DNA of 64,000 nucleotides. Origin: Marasmius tenuissimus (Eukaryota; Basidiomycota; Agaricomycetes; Agaricales; Marasmiaceae). Every line of letters starts with the position of its first letter. Position 1 is the first letter of the stretch. Where the stretch lies: contig JAQOTA010000062.1 in assembly GCA_029532415.1 (NCBI GenBank), positions 682,001-746,000 of the forward strand, given 5' to 3'. The notes beneath the pieces were generated by a model that worked only from the letters and a program-made list of their open reading frames with translations, was not told the DNA's origin and did no database searches. Shown here in pieces: positions 12,160 to 22,132 of the stretch. A program made the position numbers and the translations under genes.

Positions 12160-13082
12160 ATATCTTTTCAGTGTCTGGTGTCTAGAGTTACATGCGTCAA
12201 CAATAGATACTTAGAATCGTACGAGATTCAATCCTCGCCATTCGTTGTCCGGGAATTGGGACGGTTTCAACGCATCTTGTCTTTCGGACCTCCTCTCTTG
12301 CCTTTTTCTACTTCACCGCCTTCCCCAAATTCTCGGTTCATGTCCACCCATAGGAACATTCGGATAAAAAGCGATCCTGGATCTCTACTTCGTACCTCTA
12401 TCTACATACAATCCCATTTACACGCCTCCTGTCGTCGCCATCGCCCTTTTCTTCACCCAAGCATACGTATTATAGTACTCACCATCCTTAGCCTAGTGTA
12501 CTATCTATTCGTATACCCGCAGAATACCTTACCCTCTCTTCTCTTTATCCCGCACCAATCGGAAAATGGATCTACGGAAATGGGATATGTGGGCATGTGG
12601 AGTGGAAAGTCTTTTTCCGTTAGTTGATCGTCGTCTGTCGTCCGAAGCTCCACGGTCGGTGGTGCTCGCGTCTCGCTCGTTGTCAGGAGTACGAGAAACG
12701 AAGGTAATGAATCACTCCGATACTCCACACCCTCGATTGGCAAGTACTAGCGCGCCCCTCTGATTCGCTGTTGGCAGCATTGCAGCTGTCGCGATGTGCA
12801 AGTTTTGGATCGTGATTTTTGCTTGCGTGTGGATAGGTCAGCATCCAATTTCGATACAGGCTGAGGTCGGAAAACGGTAACTAAGTTTTGGGTGGATCCC
12901 CGCAAGATCTGCACGCGAAGGATTCGGATGTCACTACAATCAAGTCGAAGTGGGGATAATGCGACAGCTCCAGAGCTTGGATCTAGAGCTTGAAACCACG
13001 AAAACTCGTTTGGGTTTTTAGAGGTGGACAGCGACTGGGAGGATTATTCAAAAGGCATAGAAAAAACCCTTCCACGACTGAG
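12160..13082. other. Intergenic region
   Basis: Lies between the methyltransferase stop and the tRNA. Pyrimidine-rich sequence at 12290-12560 probably includes the methyltransferase 3' UTR. Short open frames on both strands have no motif. Nothing else is supported. Confidence 0.4.
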
Positions 13083-13175
13083 TACACCGTTCGGGAATCG
13101 AACCCGAGCCGCTTGCTACCTCGTGAAAACGGAGAGGATGGAAGGCAAGCATGATAACCACTTCACCAACGGTGT
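13083..13175 (-). tRNA. tRNA-Gly(UCC), second copy, with a 21-nt intron
   Basis: Read on the minus strand, the arms match the copy at 3300-3393: acceptor ACACCGT/ACGGTGT, D loop AGTGGTTA, anticodon UCC and T loop TTCGATT. The intron after position 37 (13138-13118) differs entirely in sequence from that of the first copy (it begins TCCTCTCC rather than TTTCCTAG). Exon identity with intron divergence shows that selection acts on the mature RNA only. Confidence 0.93.
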
Positions 13176-13730
13176 CTTTACTTGGTTGCGGTTGAGGTGG
13201 ATAATAGATAGAACAATACCAAAGAAGAGTTGAACCGTACACTGACAGGACTCACATCGTTCTTGAATTTCAACCATCATCTTCATCGATTCATCGAACC
13301 ATCAATGGCTCTGGTAACGATCCCTCTCGAGTATGGGCCGACCATGAGTACAGTACAACCGTTAGTTTTCTCTCACATCGTCCCGTAACTGATATGTGTA
13401 GATGCCCGAATCGAGGAACGTACCATATATGTGAGAAGCCTGCATCAAAGTCATTTATCAGGTATCTGAGGCGGGCGGGGAGCTTTCCTCGTGTATCAGC
13501 ATCCAGCTTCGTATTCGAACGATGATATATCAGGTACCTTCCTCAAACTTGCGCTCGGATCTGACCCACGCTTTGCCACAAATCGCCCCTTTTCCTCCTC
13601 GACTTCCTAGTAAGCACTCTCAACTCCCACCGCGGTACAGCAATCCCGCGTCAAATGTTTTATCGTGGTGAAAGAGGAAGTTCCCATCATGCATCTGTCC
13701 TCTAACTCACCCGTGACGTTTTCAGGGGCC

Positions 13731-13737
13731 TATTTAT
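13731..13737 (+). promoter_or_regulatory. Conserved TATTTAT core promoter of cupredoxin gene A
   Basis: TATTTAT lies 64 nt before the ATG of gene A. Flanking blocks CATCATGC, CCCGTGACG and AGGGACCG-AGCATATTTG are kept in the same order upstream of the paralogues at 19124 and 22132, so this region is conserved beyond the coding sequence and is the likely core promoter. Confidence 0.6.
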
Positions 13738-13800
13738 GTCTTTTGAGGGACCGAAGCATATTTGACTCGTGTGGTGCTTCAATCCCCCTCGCTGTGAACT

Positions 13801-15330
13801 ATGGGCAACATTTCACAGGGACCAATTCTCACCGTTATCTTGAGTATCCTTGGACTCTCTGTTGCCCAAACCGTTCTCAATGTCACCGTCGGCGAAGCAG
13901 GGAGCTTCTTCGAGCCTGATAGTGTCTCTGCGAGAACAGGCGATATAGTGAGGTTTATTTTCTCCAAGTCGTAAGCTACTTTATTCGTTTTTGTCTACTT
14001 CCTCGACTGACGCAAAACTGATAAAATAGACCCCATGCAGTTACGCAATCATCATTCGAGAGACCCTGCGAGGCTCTTCCAGGTGGGTTCAGCAGCGGGT
14101 TTGTGGATATTGATCCTACAACCGCGTCGACATGGGACTTGCGGATTACAAATGAATCTAGTAAGTGCCGCAACGAGCTGGCCCCAAGTTGAACCAAACC
14201 CAGAATAATGATCACTTCTTCTTGGTAGTACCGATATGGTTTTTCTGCGCGTTGAGCAGACCGTCATTTCACTGCAGCACTGGGATGGTCGGGTGAGTTG
14301 AAGGGCCAGAGCCTGTGGTAGGAATCTTGGTCTAACAAAACGGACGCCGAACAGAGCGATCAATCCCCCGAGTATTCCTATGCTGGACAATTATAAGTCA
14401 AATGCGAGGACGTACCCTCTAAACTCTGCTCCCGTGAGTCAGGGAACTCCCTCCGCCCGCTCTTTCATTTCTTGATACATATCGCTCTTTGTGCAGCCCG
14501 TCCCGACGGTTCTATCTGGTATTGGTGCTGTGGCTAGTGCACCACCGTCAACTCCAAGCACCGTCTTTGACCCGTCAGGTTCTTTGACAAGCTCAAGTTC
14601 TCCTATCACCGACACATCTGCCGCCCCCACGAGCCCACCCGCGAGCTCGGGCTCATCGCACAATACGGCAGCAATAGTGGGGGGAGCAGTCGCAGGCGTC
14701 GTGGCTCTCTTCGCCACAATCGTCATTATCGTCTTCCTCCTTAGAAAACGACCAAGGCGTCAACCAGGACCACCCCAACACGAGACAGTCGAGACGCATT
14801 ATTTTCCCCCACCAAACTCACCACCCAACTCAGGGAAAGCCGAGTCCTTCGCTACCGCTACGGCGGCGGGGCATACGCTTCCTGCTTTGTATCCGACTCG
14901 ACGACAGGAAGAAGCCGTACCCAGCGTTGGGCACGCTTACAGTGGTCATCCGGGCCAGTCAAGTACTTCGTCGAATGCGCGAGGTCTACCCCAAGGGGCT
15001 ATGCATGTCCGCAATCAGAGTAGTCTGGGCGAACTGCCATCAAGAATGGGACATGTGCCTTCTGTCGAGCGGCTTCACGGCCACCCGTATGCATTTGCGG
15101 GCAATAGTGGTGATACGGAAAATGATGGAGACTCCAGACTGTCAGAAGCCGAAACTAGGCCAGAGAATATCAGCTCATTGGCAAAAGAGGTAGCGGCTGT
15201 TTTGATGAGGGAACAAAATCAGAAGAGGAGAGCTGATGGCAATGATAGCAGTAAAAACCGTACCAGGCCTGGGAGAGAGTCTCCAGGAGATCCTCCTCCT
15301 GATTATAAGTCGAGGGGCCATGGGGGCTGA
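13801..15330 (+). CDS. Membrane-anchored cupredoxin (blue-copper) protein, paralogue A
   Basis: Five exons (13801-13970, 14030-14160, 14229-14292, 14355-14433, 14497-15330) encode about 425 aa. A signal peptide (cleavage near SVAQ) precedes a cupredoxin domain with all four type-1 copper ligands in order: His of SPHAV, Cys of PIWFFC, and His and Met of FHCSTGM. Two more cysteines (ERPC and HC) could form the usual disulfide. A Ser/Thr/Pro-rich stalk leads to one membrane helix (AAIVGGAVAGVVALFATIVI) and a basic stop-transfer LLRKRPRR. The roughly 190-residue cytoplasmic tail ends with PPPDYKSRGHGG, containing a PPxY motif of the kind bound by WW domains of Nedd4/Rsp5 ubiquitin ligases. Fungal 'extracellular serine-rich' cupredoxin proteins resemble the outer half. 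Role unknown; copper binding and WW binding are inferences. Confidence 0.88.
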
Positions 15331-15645
15331 ACACGATTTGCGTACGACTTCAAGACCAGGATACGAAAATAATGGCGTATTTATTTTATCTTTTTGGGAA
15401 ACGTAGCGGTCTTTATGGGTTTTACGATTCGACTCTCGATTGAAGCGTACTCATTCTAAGCTCAACGCCGGCTGCATGGGGAGCACACGAAATCCGCTGC
15501 GATGAGTTCCAAGCCCAGAAGAGATGTATGTGTTTGTTTCCCGTGCGAATCCGAGCTCTCCGTCGTCCCTCTGTCTGGAAATTTGATACCTTCACCTGGC
15601 CTGGTGTAAAACCCAGAAGCTACATAAGCACCTTCGAATGCTTAT
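15331..15645. other. 3' flank of gene A, shared with gene B in inverse orientation
   Basis: The first 110 bases (to about 15440) match the reverse complement of 17480-17595, the 3' flank of gene B, including GACTTCAAGACCAG and TATGGGTTTTACGATTCG. The homology of the inverted pair therefore extends past the stop codons. No gene is seen. Confidence 0.6.
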
Positions 15646-15948
15646 TTGCCGCAACATCAGGCCGTGGAGGATTTTTGGAAGAATACGGAGAAAATCAGGG
15701 AAACCTCTCGTGAGCAATATGGTTCAGACAGCCTCCCAACAGGATTAGTCATCCGAATGGACTATTCAGCTCTCCCAGTGGGTTTTACCGTAGAATCTAT
15801 GGAGGACGCTGGTCAATATGTCAAAGCTCATATATGATATGAGTCGTAATGTGTCACCTTTGGTTCTCGAAGTTTGTGGGACGATGGTTTGGTCGCTTTG
15901 GCGTCGATACCGTTCGCGTCTATGCCATCAGTTGTATCCGCTATATAA
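15646..15948 (+). pseudogene. MYND-protein C-terminal fragment with two in-frame stops
   Basis: The frame reads HQAVEDFWKNTEKIRE, then VIRMDYSALPVGFTVES-MEDA. This aligns along its whole length with the last exon of the MYND gene at 26077-27973 (HQVVEDYLSNKEKVKE, VLRMEYSTQPVGFIVES-AEDA). After KAHI the frame hits TGA and TAA three codons apart, yet continues to match (LWDDGLVALASIPFAS against VWDGHLAAMAVVPFAS) and ends at a TAA in the equivalent place. No MYND finger or first exon is found upstream, so this is a truncated, inactivated paralogue. Confidence 0.8.
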
Positions 15949-16278
15949 AAATCTTTTCTTAGAACGTAGAGAGGGCGTGGGGGAAAGCCCAAGTAGTTCC
16001 TGGCAAAATGATTTTTCGATACTTCTACGGACGGAATCCCTTGTGTATAGCCTCATTCTAAGCAACCTTCATTGACAGGCCAGGCGTCCACAAGTTTGCT
16101 CGTGCACTGTGCAGCCCGGGATTATCGAAGGGTGGTAGATACGGTCGTTTTCAAAAGTCGCGAAGCCGTCTGATGAATTGCACAAATATGATACAAGGTG
16201 TAAACTAGAATCTACACGTTGTGAATGGGTCCCTTTGTTCGATTATCGTTGAGATGGCTTACCCTGAGGAAACGACGG

Positions 16279-16999
16279 CTACTGGCTAACGACCAGCTCA
16301 GAACCTATGGCCTTTCCAATTCCATTCAACACAACGTTAGAGTTGGTATGTTGTCCTACACCTTGGCCTGATGTGCCACTCCGCTGCCCCTGTCCTGGAG
16401 GTCCTGCCGGATTGCTCTGCACGGGTTGTCCAGCTGTTGTGGTCGGGGCTCCCGACGATAACGCCTGCGAGAGCGCTGATGAAAGTGGATTGGCTGCTTG
16501 CGAGCTTGACAACGGCGCAACCCCTCCACCCGGTGCATCTGTTGATCCTACCTGCTGACCTCCACTGCCAGGAGCATCACTAGAATCTCCATCTTCATTC
16601 TTCTTCTTCCGCGTCCCCCCAACAGCACCTCCAACAATCGCACCAATAACAACAAGAGCCGCAATACCAATGATGACCATGCCCTTCGTAGTTCGGTAGA
16701 AAGGTACCCGTCTGGGAGGAATGGGAGTGGCAGAGTTGGGCCCTAAACGTTCTTTCGATGCAGTGATACCACTTTCCAGGTCTCGATTCAGATTGGTGTT
16801 GCTAGCGTTGCTGGTCTTCGGTGCGCTCAAGATGTCGGGATTATAACCTTCCTGTGTAATTCGGATAATAACGGCGGTTCTCAGCTCAGCCGTAGTATCA
16901 GGATCTGTACAAACGCACCTGGCGCATCTGCTTCGTAGTCTCAGGAGCCGCGGCCAGCAGGCTCTGATCATATGCTCCATGCCCATGGTTGGAAGACAT
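16279..16999 (-). CDS. Small single-pass membrane protein, unknown function
   Basis: Two exons (16999-16919 and 16851-16279, 67-nt intron) give about 217 aa. I chose the ATG at 16999 because it yields a continuous hydrophilic N-terminus (MSSNHGHGAYDQSLLAAAPE) joined in phase to GYNPDILSAPKTSNASN. The downstream ATG would start inside the first exon in another frame. There is no signal peptide. One membrane helix (MVIIGIAALVVIGAIVGGAV) is followed by TRKKKNEDGD. The C-terminal half is rich in Ser, Gly, Pro and Gln. I do not recognise the family. The gene sits in the spacer of the inverted duplication made by cupredoxin genes A and B, next to the MYND pseudogene. Confidence 0.7.
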
Positions 17000-17595
17000 C
17001 GTCGTTGTCTTCAAGTTGGTAGAAGGAGGAGAAAAGAGGAAAAGAAAGTGGGAAAGGGAAAATGAAGGGTTGGGGGGAAGGGTTGAGGTTGTCGCCGCCC
17101 AACTGTCAGGCCTGTCGGTCTGTCAAAGACAACAGAATGATTCAACACTGCCTGGCGCCCGAAATTAAGGGCTTTTACCCCTTAAAAGGTTTGGTACATG
17201 ATTTGATGAAAGAGCAAGAATAGAGGCCACCCATAATCGAGTGAACGATGAGTGAAGAGGTTGTGGTTGGATTTGTATGATGAGGCAACGCTGAGAAGCT
17301 CAAGTTGGAAGAGGACGGAGATGACCATGATGACCGGCAATGTACCGGTGAAGATGCGTCATGCAATGTTTGATTGCTCGGCAGTGGCCGGTGGCTGAAG
17401 TACTGGCGTTCCGTGTGCGCATCAAGTCAGAACTGCTGACTGCACAGTACACAGTACACGGGAGAGTAAGTACCAGCGATATTCACGTGAACCGAATCGT
17501 AAAACCCATAAAGAGCGCTACGTTACCCAAAAAGATAGAATAAATACGCCGTCATTTTCGTATTCTGGTCTTGAAGTCGTAAGCAAATTTTGTGT
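17000..17595. other. Spacer with diverged copy of the B/C upstream region
   Basis: Between the small membrane protein and gene B. At 17240-17345 the sequence (GAGTGAACGATGAGTGAAGAGGTTGT and AATGATGACCGGCAAT-like blocks) resembles 19560-19690 and 22565-22700, upstream of genes B and C. A third, older copy of that flank therefore lies here. No gene is seen. Confidence 0.5.
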
Positions 17596-19124
17596 TCAGC
17601 CCCCATGGCCCCTCGACTTATAATCAGGAGGAGGATCTCCTGGAGATTCTCTCCCAGTCCTGGTGCGATTTTTACCGGTATCATTCCCATCGCCTCTCCT
17701 CTTCTGATTTTGTTCCCTCATCAAAACAGCCGCTACCTCTTTTGCCAATGAGCTGATATTCTCTGGCCTTGTTTCAGCTTCCGACCGTCTGGAGTCCCCC
17801 CCATTCTCAGTATCGCCACTATTGCCCGCAAACGCATACGGATGTCCGCGAAGCCGCTCAGCAGAAGGCACATGTCCCATTCCTGGTGGCAGTTCGCCTA
17901 GACTACTCTGATTGCGGACGTGCATAGCCCCCTGGGGTAGACCTCGCGCAGTAGACGTACTTGACTGGCCCGGATGGCCGCTATAAGCGTGCCCAACGCT
18001 AGGTACGGCTTCTTCCTGTCGTCGAGTCGGATACAAAGCAGGAGATGTATGCCCCGTCGCTGTAGCGAAGGACTCGGCTTTCCCCGAGTTGGGTGGTGAG
18101 TTCGGCGCTGGAAAATAGTGCGTCTCGACTGTCTCGTGTTGGAGTGGTCCCAGTTGACGCTGTGGTCGTTTCCTAAGGAGAATGACAAGAATAATGATCG
18201 TGGCGAGCAGGGCCACGACACCTGCGACCGCTCCCCCCACTATCGCTGCCGTATGGTGTGATGAGCTTGCGCTGGAGGGTGGGTTCGTGGGGGCGGCGGA
18301 TGACTCGGTTTTAGGAGAGATTGAGCTCGCTGAAGAATCTGATGGGGTGTTCGAAGAATCGAGGATGGTGCTTGGAGTCGACGGTGGTGCACTGGCTACA
18401 GCACCGATACCAGATAGAGCCAGCGAGGCGGACTGTCCAGAGGGCAATCCTTTTCAGCAAATAAACGACGGGACAAAGTAGAGATTACTATACTCACGGG
18501 ATTAGAGCCGTTAAATAACTTCGCTCTTGCTTTATAGTCGTCCACCATTGGAACGCTCGGGGGATTAATCGCCCTGTCCAGGGTTTCGTGTTGTCAGACC
18601 GAATTTCTGACCACGGGCTCTGACCCTTCGACTCACCCGACCATCCCAGTGGTACAGTGCAAGACGGGAATTCTCGCGGGACAGAAGAACCATATTGCTA
18701 TACACAAGAAGAAAACAGGTCGCCATTCTGCATTTTGAACTTGAGAGCAGCTTGTTATACTCACCAGTTTCATTTGTGATCTGTAAATCCCATGTCGATA
18801 CGGTGGTCGCATTGTTGCTTACTACTCCGCTGCTGAACCCACCAGGAAGAGGCACGCAAGGTTTGTCGAATGATGACTGCACGACTCCATGGGACCTAGT
18901 ATACCGATCAAGAGTCAATCGAAGGCGCCGGACAGAAAGAAGAAAGCAACCCACGCCTTGGAGAAAGTAAACCTCACTATATCGCCTGTTCTCGCGGAGA
19001 TCGTATCGGGTTGAAAAAAGCTCCCTAGCTCACCGACGCTAACTGGCAAGATGTTCTGAGTAGCAGCGGGTCCAACGATGCTCAGCAAAACAGCGAGAAG
19101 TAGTTCCAGTGGTATCGTGCGCAT
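17596..19124 (-). CDS. Membrane-anchored cupredoxin (blue-copper) protein, paralogue B
   Basis: Exons 19124-18955, 18895-18765, 18697-18637, 18573-18498 and 18432-17596 (about 424 aa) match gene A's five-exon layout, with introns in the same phases. The signal peptide is MRTIPLELLLAVLLSIVGPA. Copper ligands are present as His (ASHGVV), Cys (IWFFC) and His/Met (LHCTTGM). After the Ser-rich stalk comes the helix AAIVGGAVAGVVALLATII, then a tail almost identical to that of A, including KEVAAVLMREQNQKRR and the terminal PPPDYKSRGHGG. By contrast, its first four exons, stalk, helix and promoter are close to identical to gene C. The function is unknown; a redox or copper-sensing surface protein regulated by PPxY-dependent ubiquitylation is one reading. 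Confidence 0.88.
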
Positions 19125-19700
19125 GGTTCACAAGGAGGGGAAAGCACCATACGAAACAAATATGCTCCCGGTCCCTCGAGCAGACATAAATACGGCCTCG
19201 AAAGCGTCACGGGTACGTTAGAGAATAGACGCATGATGCAACCTTTATCTCTCGCGCCCACACGGTCTAAAACATAAAACATTTGCCACGATATTGCTGT
19301 ACCACAGTGGGAGTTCAGAGGACTTTCTGGGACATCGCCGAGAAGGAAAGGAGGCGATTTCGCGGTAAAGCGTGGGATGAATCAAAGCAACTTTGAGAAA
19401 GACACACTGAAAATAATGTTCCTTGAAGATGTAGCCGCTATCGCGGTGCTGATACACGCGGAAAGCTCACCGCTTGCCATGATGAATTTTTGAATATTCG
19501 AAACTTGATTCGGTACGAATAGCAAGGGCCAGAAAATGAAAGAAAGGTTATGCATAGTCGAGCGAATGGCGAGTGGAGAAATCGTGGTTGGACTCATGAG
19601 GCAGCGGCGAGAATTAAGGAAAGAAGCAAGGAAGGATTTATTTATTACACGGCATGGTCCAGGGAGAAGACTGATAATGACCGGCAATCAATATCTCAAT
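17906..19700 (-). repeat. Direct segmental duplication, unit 1 (unit 2: 20914-22708)
   Basis: Positions in genes B and C correspond at a constant offset of 3008 bases through the coding region and promoter, with few substitutions. The offset drifts by small indels beyond 19340. High identity begins abruptly inside the tail exon at about 17906 (C: 20914) and fades near 19700 (C: about 22710). The nested MITE lies between the two units. Confidence 0.85.
19186..19192 (-). promoter_or_regulatory. TATTTAT core promoter of cupredoxin gene B
   Basis: TATTTAT on the minus strand, 62 nt before the ATG, in the same conserved block (CCCGTGACG, then GGCC, TATTTATGTC and GAGGGACCGGGAGCATATTTG) as in genes A and C. 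Confidence 0.6.
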
Positions 19701-19858
19701 ACCCGAGGGAGTTTGGCGCGGGCCGAGGCCCGGTGGCATCATGGCTGAAGTACTTCAGAAGGAAGTAAGTATGTACTGGGGACCAATAGGTTCGAAAGGG
19801 CGTTCGTGCACAGGCTCCTGAGGTCAAAACGCTAAACACTCGACAAAATCTTACAGTA

Positions 19859-20541
19859 GGGCGTATTTGTACTCTTTCAAAGCATTCCAAAGTAAAAATG
19901 TCAGGTTAGGCGGAGAACGGGCCCCACCCAATTTTTAGGTCATTTTTGGTTTCAAACTAGGCGAGATTGTATGGCAAACCAGCCGAAAAATCGCTCCACA
20001 GATGATTACCTGAAATTTGGTTTCAAAGAGCGACAAAATTTAATCTCAAAATAGGGTGTATTTGCCAGGTTTGAAACTAAAATTTTTTGTTTAGTTTCAA
20101 AATCCGAAATTTCGATAAATACAAAACACAAAACTCGTACGTACAAAATTTCTCCCAAATTCACGCAAACAGTCTCGTCACCAAGCGCCCTTAGCTTGTT
20201 CCCTGCGGGTCATTCCCCAGGCAGATTTGGATGCGCCTTGGATATATCAAGTCAAGGAAGCTGTCATTACCATGGCCGCTGCTTTTTGAGAGGCCAGCGT
20301 GCTTGATGATGAGTGATTCTGGTAGTTCATGCAGTCGCCAACAGATAGGTGCAGGCCCCACACATGATTTTCCTGAAATTTTGGGATTGTGGGGCCGAAA
20401 TTTACACAACTTTTGACGGCTCAAAATTCCAGTTACAACTTCCTAAAATTTCGTTACGGCAGGTAGTTTCAAACCTGGCAAATACACCCTAATGCCTCTT
20501 TGAAAGCGTGGAAACTTGTTTGAAACAGTGTCAATACGCCC
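19859..20541. mobile_element. Outer MITE, TA-flanked, split by a nested insertion
   Basis: The left end GGGCGTATT...CTTTCAAA (from 19859) and right end (to 20541) form imperfect terminal inverted repeats: GGGCGTATT is perfect, then about 10 of the next 14 bases match. TA occurs on both outer sides (19857-19858 and 20542-20543), as expected for Tc1/mariner-type insertion. There is no coding capacity. Removing the inner element leaves roughly 250 bp. Confidence 0.65.
20054..20489. mobile_element. Inner MITE with perfect TIRs, TA target site
   Basis: The termini GGGTGTATTTGCCAGGTTTG followed by AAACTA (left, 20054-20079) are exactly repeated as the reverse complement at 20464-20489. TA flanks both ends (20052-20053 and 20490-20491). 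The element is 436 bp, A/T-rich, and has no transposase frame. Its ends share the GGGYGTATT core with the outer element, so the two are probably related non-autonomous families mobilised by the same Tc1/mariner-like enzyme, inserted one inside the other. Confidence 0.82.
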
Positions 20542-20720
20542 TAGTACATGCTTTATAGGTAAGTAAGTTGGCCAGTGGATCTAGTGGGTACCAGCGATCA
20601 TCAAAATCGTTTTCACTAGTGAAATCCCAATACCCACGAAGGCCTTGATGCTTCACAAAAACGGATAGATACACCATTATCGTTACCTCGAAGAACCCGA
20701 CGCCTCGTAAGAAGGTTCGG

Positions 20721-22132
20721 TCAAGTCGTGTTTAACATCCAACTTCCATAGCCCCTCGACTCATAATCGGGAGGTGGTGTCTCCGACCGTCTAGAGCTTC
20801 CAGATTCAACCTCAGCTGCGCCAACTTCCAGGTTTGTAGCTGCATGCGAATGACCACGAAGCCATCCGTCTAAGGGGGCAGGCCGCATTCCCTGCGACGG
20901 TTCGCACGGGCTATTCTGATTGCGGACGTGCATAGCCCCCTGGGGTAGACCTCGCGCAGTAGACGTACTTGACTGGCCCGGATGGCCGCTATAAGCGTGC
21001 CCAACGCTAGGTACGGCTTCTTCCTGTCGTCGAGTCGGATACAAAGCAGGAGATGTATGCCCCGTCGCTGTAGCGAAGGACTCGGCTTTCCCCGAGTTGG
21101 GTGGTGAGTTCGGCGCTGGAAAATAGTGCGTCTCGACTGTCTCGTGTTGGAGTGGTCCCAGTTGACGCTGTGGTCGTTTTCTAAGGAGAATGACAAGAAT
21201 AATGATCGTGGCGAGCAGGGCCACGACGCCTGCGACCGCTCCCCCTACTATTGCTGCCGTATGGTGTGATGAGCTTGCGCTCGAGGGTGAGTTTGTGGGG
21301 GCGGCAGACGACTCGGTTTTAAAAGAAATCGAGCTCATTGAAGAATCTGATGAAGTGTTCGAAGAATCGAGGATAGTGCTTGGAGTCGACGGTGGTGCGC
21401 TGGCTACAGCACCGATACCAGATAGAGCCGGCGAGGCAGACTGTCCAGAGGGCAATCCTTTTCAGCAAATAAACGACGGGGCAAAGTAGAGGTCACTATA
21501 CTCACGGGATTAGAGCCGTTAAACAACTTCGCTCTTGCTTTATAGTCGTCCAGCATTGGAACGCTCGGAGGATTAATCGCCCTGTTCAGGGTTTCGTGTT
21601 GTCAGACAGAATTTTTGACCAAGGCCTCTGGCCCTTCGACTCACCCAACCATCCCAGTGGTACAGTGCAAGACGGGAACTCTCAAGGGACAGAAGAACCA
21701 TATTGCTATACACAAGAAGAAAACAGGTCGTCATTCTGCATTTTGAACTTGAGAGTAACTTGTTATACTCACCAGTTTCATTTGTGATCTGTAAATCCCA
21801 TGTTGATACGGTGGTCGCATTGTTGTTTACTACTCCACTGCTGAACCCACCAGGAAGAGGCACGCAAGGTTTGTCGAATGATGACTGTACGACTCCATGG
21901 GACCTAGTATACCGATCAAGAGTCAATCGAAGGTTCCAGACAGAACGAAGCAAGCAACCCACGCCTTGGAGAAAGTAAACCTCACTGTATCGCCTGTTCT
22001 CGCAGAGATCGTATCGGGTACAAAAAAGCTCCCTAGATCGCCGACACTAACGGAGAAAATGTTCTGAGCAGCAGCGGGTCCAACGATGCTCAAAAAAGTA
22101 GCGAGAACTAGTTCCAGTGGTATCGTGCGCAT
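20721..22132 (-). CDS. Membrane-anchored cupredoxin (blue-copper) protein, paralogue C, short tail
   Basis: Exons 22132-21963, 21903-21773, 21705-21645, 21581-21506 and 21440-20721 (about 385 aa) correspond to those of B at an offset of 3008. The signal peptide (MRTIPLELVLATFLSIVGPA), the ligands His (SHGVV), Cys (WFFC), His and Met (LHCTTGM), the Ser-rich stalk and the helix are all retained. From residue about 320 the tail departs from B: it is about 40 residues shorter, lacks the KEVAAVLMREQNQ segment, and ends PPPDYESRGYGSWMLNTT. Only the RGH and SRRSE islands and the PPDY motif remain recognisable. All splice sites and the frame are intact, so the copy appears functional. Confidence 0.87.

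Larger units (their letters stand above)
17480..19240 (-). repeat. Inverted-duplication arm (partner: 13690-15440 on +)
   Basis: Cupredoxin gene B, with its promoter and about 110 bp of 3' flank, is an inverted copy of gene A with the same. The two genes converge, their arms separated by about 2 kb that holds the MYND pseudogene and the small membrane protein. Identity is highest over the cytoplasmic-tail coding part and the 3' flank, and lower over the cupredoxin exons. Confidence 0.8.

Noticed and set aside
20191..20424. 77-codon frame inside the inner MITE
   Set aside because: Lies wholly in a non-autonomous element; no transposase-like residues.
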